From contig NC_084790.1 in the NCBI RefSeq assembly GCF_028858725.1, positions 6,622,669-6,686,668 of the forward strand: a stretch of DNA of 64,000 nt, given 5' to 3'. Below the pieces are notes generated by a model, which saw only the letters and a list, made by a program, of their open reading frames with translations, was not told the origin of the DNA and ran no database searches. A program made the position numbers and the translations under genes. The number at the start of each line of letters is the position of its first letter. The stretch's first letter is position 1. The DNA comes from Colius striatus (Eukaryota; Chordata; Aves; Coliiformes; Coliidae). Below are positions 59,639-64,000 of this stretch, one piece after another.

Positions 59639-61132
59639 CGCTTCCCTATCCCCTTCTCCAACTACTGCTGCAGGATGTTGCCAGTCATATCAATGAACTG
59701 TGCTTGATTTTGTACAATTACAGCCGCTAAAAGGTGACAGCCTGAGGTCTTGCTTTCCGCGGCATTGCGGGGCTGCTCCTATGCACTACAGCCAGTGAGT
59801 TCTCCTGGCTGCAGCATCGCCCCGGACCCCGGCGCATACCCCCTGGGGAGGGGCAGCAGGCAGCACCCCCAGTGCCCGGGATCTGCTCCCAGCACGCCAG
59901 GGCGACAGGAGGGGACACGCGAGCCTGCGTCTGGTTCGACCACTGGCAGAGGTCGGCCCGCCTCTGGCTCCTGTAAAGGCAGAGCAGGCTCTTGCCTGCT
60001 TGCTGCTGGCTTTAGCTGGCTTTAGCAATCACGTAATTCATGTGGATTCATTATGTCTCCTGACAGTTTTAGAAGGTGTTTGCAAAGTTTGACAGCAGTT
60101 TATCAATGATGAAATTGATGGATTTTAAATAAAAGTAGCTCTATATAATCTTTTCCTTTTTTATTTTAAACACCGAGGCAGTTGGCTTGTCAGCTTATTT
60201 GGTATCGTTCAAGCCCTGTACAAACAGAGAGATTTTCTGTATCATCTTTCTTCCATAATTGGCATCCTTACTGCCCCTACTGCATGTTTTCATCTTTCCC
60301 CCTCCTCTGCGCTCTAACTAGTTTGGATGATCAAGAACATGAGGGTTAATTGTATTTCCTCTCTTGATACATGGGATTATAACATGTTCATGGGTTTTAG
60401 CTGTTTTCACTGCTGTTTATCCAAGTGGGTGCTGTTTCCCACCGTATATATGATTCACTTTGCTGAAGGTGAGCAGTGCAAATCAGCTCAAAAAAGAATA
60501 CTAAACTGATCTTCCTGGAATGTTTCATTTGTGGTGTTCATAATATCTGCCAAGACTGCTGTAAATTGTGAGAGCAAAAACCATGCTATCTTTGGTTTTT
60601 TTTTCCTCTTGATTTCAAGTCAAGGCATCTGGGGAAAAAAAAGCAAACCACCTATTTTATTTCAGGTATTTCCTTCTGTGCTTCCACACAGCGTGTGGGC
60701 TTGAGTGATTGCCCAGCCTTATTTTCCATTGGCTTCCTCGTTAGAGGCTCACAAGCAGCCTCTTCTCCATGGGGCAGCACACCAGGCCTGCCCCTGGATT
60801 TGCAGTTAGGTGAACGTGGTCTGGGATGAGTGAGAGTGTCCCATGTCTGGGGGAGCTGGGCATTGCTGCTGTGTAGTTTCTTGTGGAAGGTCCTTCCCTC
60901 TGGCAAGTGGCATTGCAGCAAGCACAGGCAGCATATCTGTGATTGCCTCAGTGCCTTGGGTCCTGCAGCACCTGGGCAACAGCAGCTGGAGGCTGGGCTG
61001 GCGCTGGGGAAGCGATGCCCAGTGCTGGGAAGTCGCTGGGGCTGGGGGGTCTACCCTGCCAGAAATGTCTGAAAGTCTCACACACAGCTCTTTCTTCTCC
61101 TTACCCTCCTCCCCCTCCCCTGTGTGTTTCAG
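59639..61132 (+). other. PAX5 intron 1, distal part
   Basis: The AT-rich part (60020-60300) has conserved-looking words such as TTTATCAATGATGAAATTGA. The intron closes with a long polypyrimidine tract (TTCTTCTCCTTACCCTCC and on) and TGTGTGTTTCAG at 61121-61132, the acceptor of exon 2. Confidence 0.7.
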
Positions 61133-61298
61133 GACATGGAGGCGTCAATCAGCTGGGGGGTGTTTTTGTGAACGGCCGCCCCCTCCCAGACGTCGTTCGC
61201 CAAAGGATTGTGGAGCTTGCCCACCAAGGGGTCCGGCCGTGTGACATCTCCCGGCAGCTCCGCGTCAGCCACGGCTGCGTCAGCAAAATACTTGGCAG
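61133..61298 (+). CDS. PAX5: PAX5 exon 2, first half of paired domain (partial gene)
   Basis: This exon is 166 nt, flanked by TTTCAG and GTAAAG. With exon 1A it encodes residues 16 to 70 plus two bases: [20 protein letters not shown], then [20 protein letters not shown], then [16 protein letters not shown]. This is the beta-hairpin and the PAI helix-turn-helix of the paired domain, including the recognition helix (SHGCVSKIL) that contacts the DNA major groove. The sequence is shared by PAX2 and PAX5; PAX8 differs (VNQLGGAF, LPEVV, IVDLA). Assignment to PAX5 therefore rests on the two upstream first exons and on ZCCHC7 being the divergent neighbour, as in mammals. The frame is intact with no unusual residue. 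The next exon (RYYETG...) is not in the window. Confidence 0.97.
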
Positions 61299-64000
61299 GT
61301 AAAGGGGGGATGATGAATCCTTCAGTGTCCGTCAAAAGTGTCAGTGCTGCTTCCTGAACTGAAGGCTGCAAGCGAATGGAGAATGGCAGAAAACTCAGGA
61401 AGTCAGTCCAGTGACGAGGAGGGCTTCCTTAACTCTTGTGGTTTTATATGCCTGGTGTGGGAAAAAAGTGCCACTATCCATAGGTCTGGTTTGCCCCTTT
61501 CACAGCTTCTTGTAGGTGTTTCTGATTCAAAGTGCAGAATGCCTCGTGAGATGTCTTTGCTGTATATGTGGCCCAGAACCCGCACCTACCTGTCCTGAAA
61601 AAGTAGAGAAATCAGTGAGTTGTCTTCAGTAACTGTGGAAGTTACTTGTTTTCCGTTAGCAAGAATACCATTATACATTGCAGTGCATTCATTTGCACAG
61701 GCTGTTCTGCAACCTGTCCCCGTGTTTAATCAGTGCCTTTTTCTAGTCTCATGCTGGAATATGTTCTTAACTAGAGCACAGAATACCAGAACTAGGTATT
61801 GAGCATCTTACTTTTGTCTGTTTTGGGAGTAGCCCTCCCTTTAGCCTGGAGTTGTTGAAACTTCTATGGCAACATGCAATTAAGCTCTGAATCAATATAA
61901 ATTCCTGATTTTGTTCTAAAATGAGACATAGATTCAGGTCAGAAAATGCCGTCCTTGCTTCTTTATATCGTGTGGACAGATATGAACGTAATTTGTGTAA
62001 ATTATGGTGTTAAAATAACCAGCTGTTCTGAGATACCTGGATGATTTATATGAAGTAAAACGTATTTTTTGTTAGAATACATTTTTTCTTGATAGTTTGG
62101 AAAAGTTAAATCCTGAGCTATTGACTACCACAGTTAACACCATTGTTCAGAACTTTACTCTCATTATTTTTATTTTTGCCATCTTTTTCTTTTCCAATTT
62201 TTAACCAATTTACTTCCCTGGACATAGCACTGTTGCAAAGACTGTTTGGCCATTTATTTTTTTTTGGTTAGTACCATGCAGAGGATCTTCTTGGGTTAGC
62301 AGCATTTACGATCTCTCCGTGGCCGTTTACATCTTCAGAACCAGATGGACTCGGTGCAGTTACAGGCCCCTTGTTTTGCAGCTCTTGGTACTTTTCCCTA
62401 CAGCCCCCTCTTACCTAAACTTGCCTGAGGTGGTGGGCAGCATTTCCCCGGCCCTGCATGTCGTGCCACACACGCCCGTGAACAGGTTGCGCTCAGCCTC
62501 CCTGCCTTTTCTCTCATGCCTTCGTTGCAGGGAGATACATTCCCCTGTAAGGTACATGCATTCCTCCCACAATGGGTTTGAGGACACTGATGGCTTTGCT
62601 GTTTTAGAGAGGAAAACTTTCCATGGGCTTTATCTGAGAGCTGCCTGCCCATGACAGGCTGTTTCTCTCAGCTATTGCATTGCATCCGCTGCCAGTGCGG
62701 GCTCCTACTTGTAGCTGGGCTGACGCGGTTCGGCTGGACGTGCTCCCGCTGCAGCAGAATTGCCACCAATTCCCACCAGGACCAACGCACAGATTAGAAA
62801 CGGGCACTTTATGTACCTACCAGGCAACTGTCCAATGGCTTTGCTTTTGATAGTTTGAATAGATTTAGCATCAGATATATTTGTGCTATAGAGCTCAGAG
62901 CGAGGCTCCAGAGCTTTGTCATTAAAGTTGTCAACAATAAATTGGAATTTCATAGCTCATTATTTTCATAACTAATAATTACAGTGGGTAAAATGTCACT
63001 GTAATTGCAGCTCTGTATGTGTGTGTTTTTTCGTGTGTGTGAAAAACAGGAACACTTATGATAAATCCTTACATTTGGATTTCTGTGGTTGGAATTTTTT
63101 GGTCCTCTGTGCAGCCTTACAAAACACCCCGAGGAAGAGAATCAGCAGCTGCAGTGCAAGTGAAACTCTCACCCCTCAGAGGAGGGTACTGCAAGGGTGC
63201 CTGTTCTTCACCTGCATTGGCAACTTGCTGGGAGCCAAAGGCACAGACCTGATGTGCATAAAATGAAGCCGGCTGCTGCCGTCCTGGCGTTTAAAATGGA
63301 GACGGGAGTCAGGGCTTCCCGGTGCCGTGCATCCTGCAGGCCCATTGACTGTGCCCAGGTCCATCACTGGGGCAAAGAGGAGGGAGATGTTGTCAGTATC
63401 GATGGACTAGAGCCATCCCCCACTGTGGTGAGCTCTCCTACCTGCATGGGGAGAAGGGCTTGGGCCTGATCCTGCACCCTCCAGGAAAGTCTTTCTCTTG
63501 ATGTGTGGGTGCTTCTGCAGAGCCTGGGATGGAGAGGGCAGGTGGGCAGGCAGCGGTTAGAGGATTTGGTTAGAGTGGAAGTCTTGCTTTTCAGAGGGCA
63601 TCAGGCTCTGTGCTACTGTGAGCTTGCCGCTGCTGCACTGTTGTAGCAGTGAGGGCCTTTGTCGTAGTCTTGCTGTTCAGAGTGCTGTGGGCAGCATCGC
63701 TTGTCTGTGCAGACACAGCTTCCTGAGCTGCTGGCTGATGCCCTGCTCATCTGGGCTGTACAGCCTCGTGGGGTAGTCGATGGGCATGGTCATGGTGCAG
63801 TGAGGCACTGAATGAGAGAATCACTAAGGAATGTTTGGAAAATCTGTTGTTTTGACTGCAGACAAGAAAATCGCAACTTTTTGTTTGACATCATTCACTG
63901 TGTTGTTTGGTTTCCTTCTACACCCTCCTCACAGGAGAGGTGCCAGCAGTGAAGGTTTGCAGGCCAGGGATGCAAGGTTTTAGTAAGTTTATGGCCCACA
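61299..64000 (+). other. PAX5 intron 2, 5' part (continues past window)
   Basis: No exon is recognised to the end of the window. The block at about 62780-63010 is AT-rich and CpG-poor, with TTTCATAACTAATAATTACA and CATTAAAGTTGTCAACAATA, and looks like a candidate conserved non-coding element. The rest is ordinary intron; its short open frames are not supported. Confidence 0.6.

Noticed and set aside
59194..59707. Repetitive frames (Phe-Pro-Leu-Ser or Lys-Gly-Glu-Arg) over the CTTTC array
   Set aside because: A five-base repeat without stops opens all frames; not a protein gene.
57046..61298. Identification as PAX2 rather than PAX5
   Set aside because: Exon 2 cannot separate them and exon 1B resembles PAX2, but the presence of exon 1A (MELEKTYATPR), the Arg splice codon and the ZCCHC7 neighbour fit PAX5.
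1..64000. CRISPR array, tRNA, rRNA, operon or prokaryotic features
   Set aside because: None seen; the tandem repeats present lack spacer structure, and the sequence is vertebrate nuclear DNA.

Overview
The window is nuclear DNA from a bird. CR1-type LINE fragments carrying the TTCTATGATTCTATG-type 3' tail lie on both strands, there is a nested pair of solo long terminal repeats of a kind common in avian genomes, and the recognisable exons are vertebrate. The species cannot be named from the sequence alone.

Two genes are supported, arranged head to head. On the minus strand lies the 5' part of ZCCHC7, the zinc-knuckle subunit of the nuclear TRAMP RNA-surveillance complex. It has a CpG-island promoter and 5' exon with its donor at 22358, a probable 70-nt untranslated exon (19508-19577), and the first coding exon (13733-14415, 227 codons plus one base). 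The remaining exons were not recognised and probably lie beyond position 1, so 1-13732 is read as ZCCHC7 intron. That intron holds an unexplained CpG island at about 1.88-2.45 kb. On the plus strand lies the 5' part of PAX5 (BSAP), the paired-domain transcription factor of B-cell commitment and midbrain-hindbrain development. Both known alternative first exons are present: 1A (coding 53858-53903) and 1B (coding 57046-57088). Exon 2 (61133-61298) encodes the first half of the paired domain. All junction phases agree, and the two predicted N-termini match the two known vertebrate PAX5 N-termini. Exon 3 and beyond lie past 64000.

Between the two 5' ends are about 31 kb (22.4-53.8 kb) with no supported coding gene. 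This stretch holds CR1 fragments, a 50-bp minisatellite with two-level structure (31301-31677), a 77-bp snap-back hairpin (40094-40170) and several AT-rich blocks that look like possible conserved regulatory DNA, one with a perfect octamer. From about 51.1 to 59.2 kb the DNA is one very large CpG-rich domain covering both PAX5 promoters. It contains a polypurine tract just before exon 1A, a cluster of CCAAT boxes, a strong G-run block and a T-rich tract before exon 1B. A 190-bp CTTTC microsatellite follows.

Most long open frames here are by-products of GC-rich CpG islands or tandem repeats and are not annotated as genes. I found no convincing previously undescribed gene system. The strongest results are the compact divergent ZCCHC7/PAX5 layout, the dual PAX5 first exons, the LTR-in-LTR insertion, the two-level minisatellite and the hairpin.
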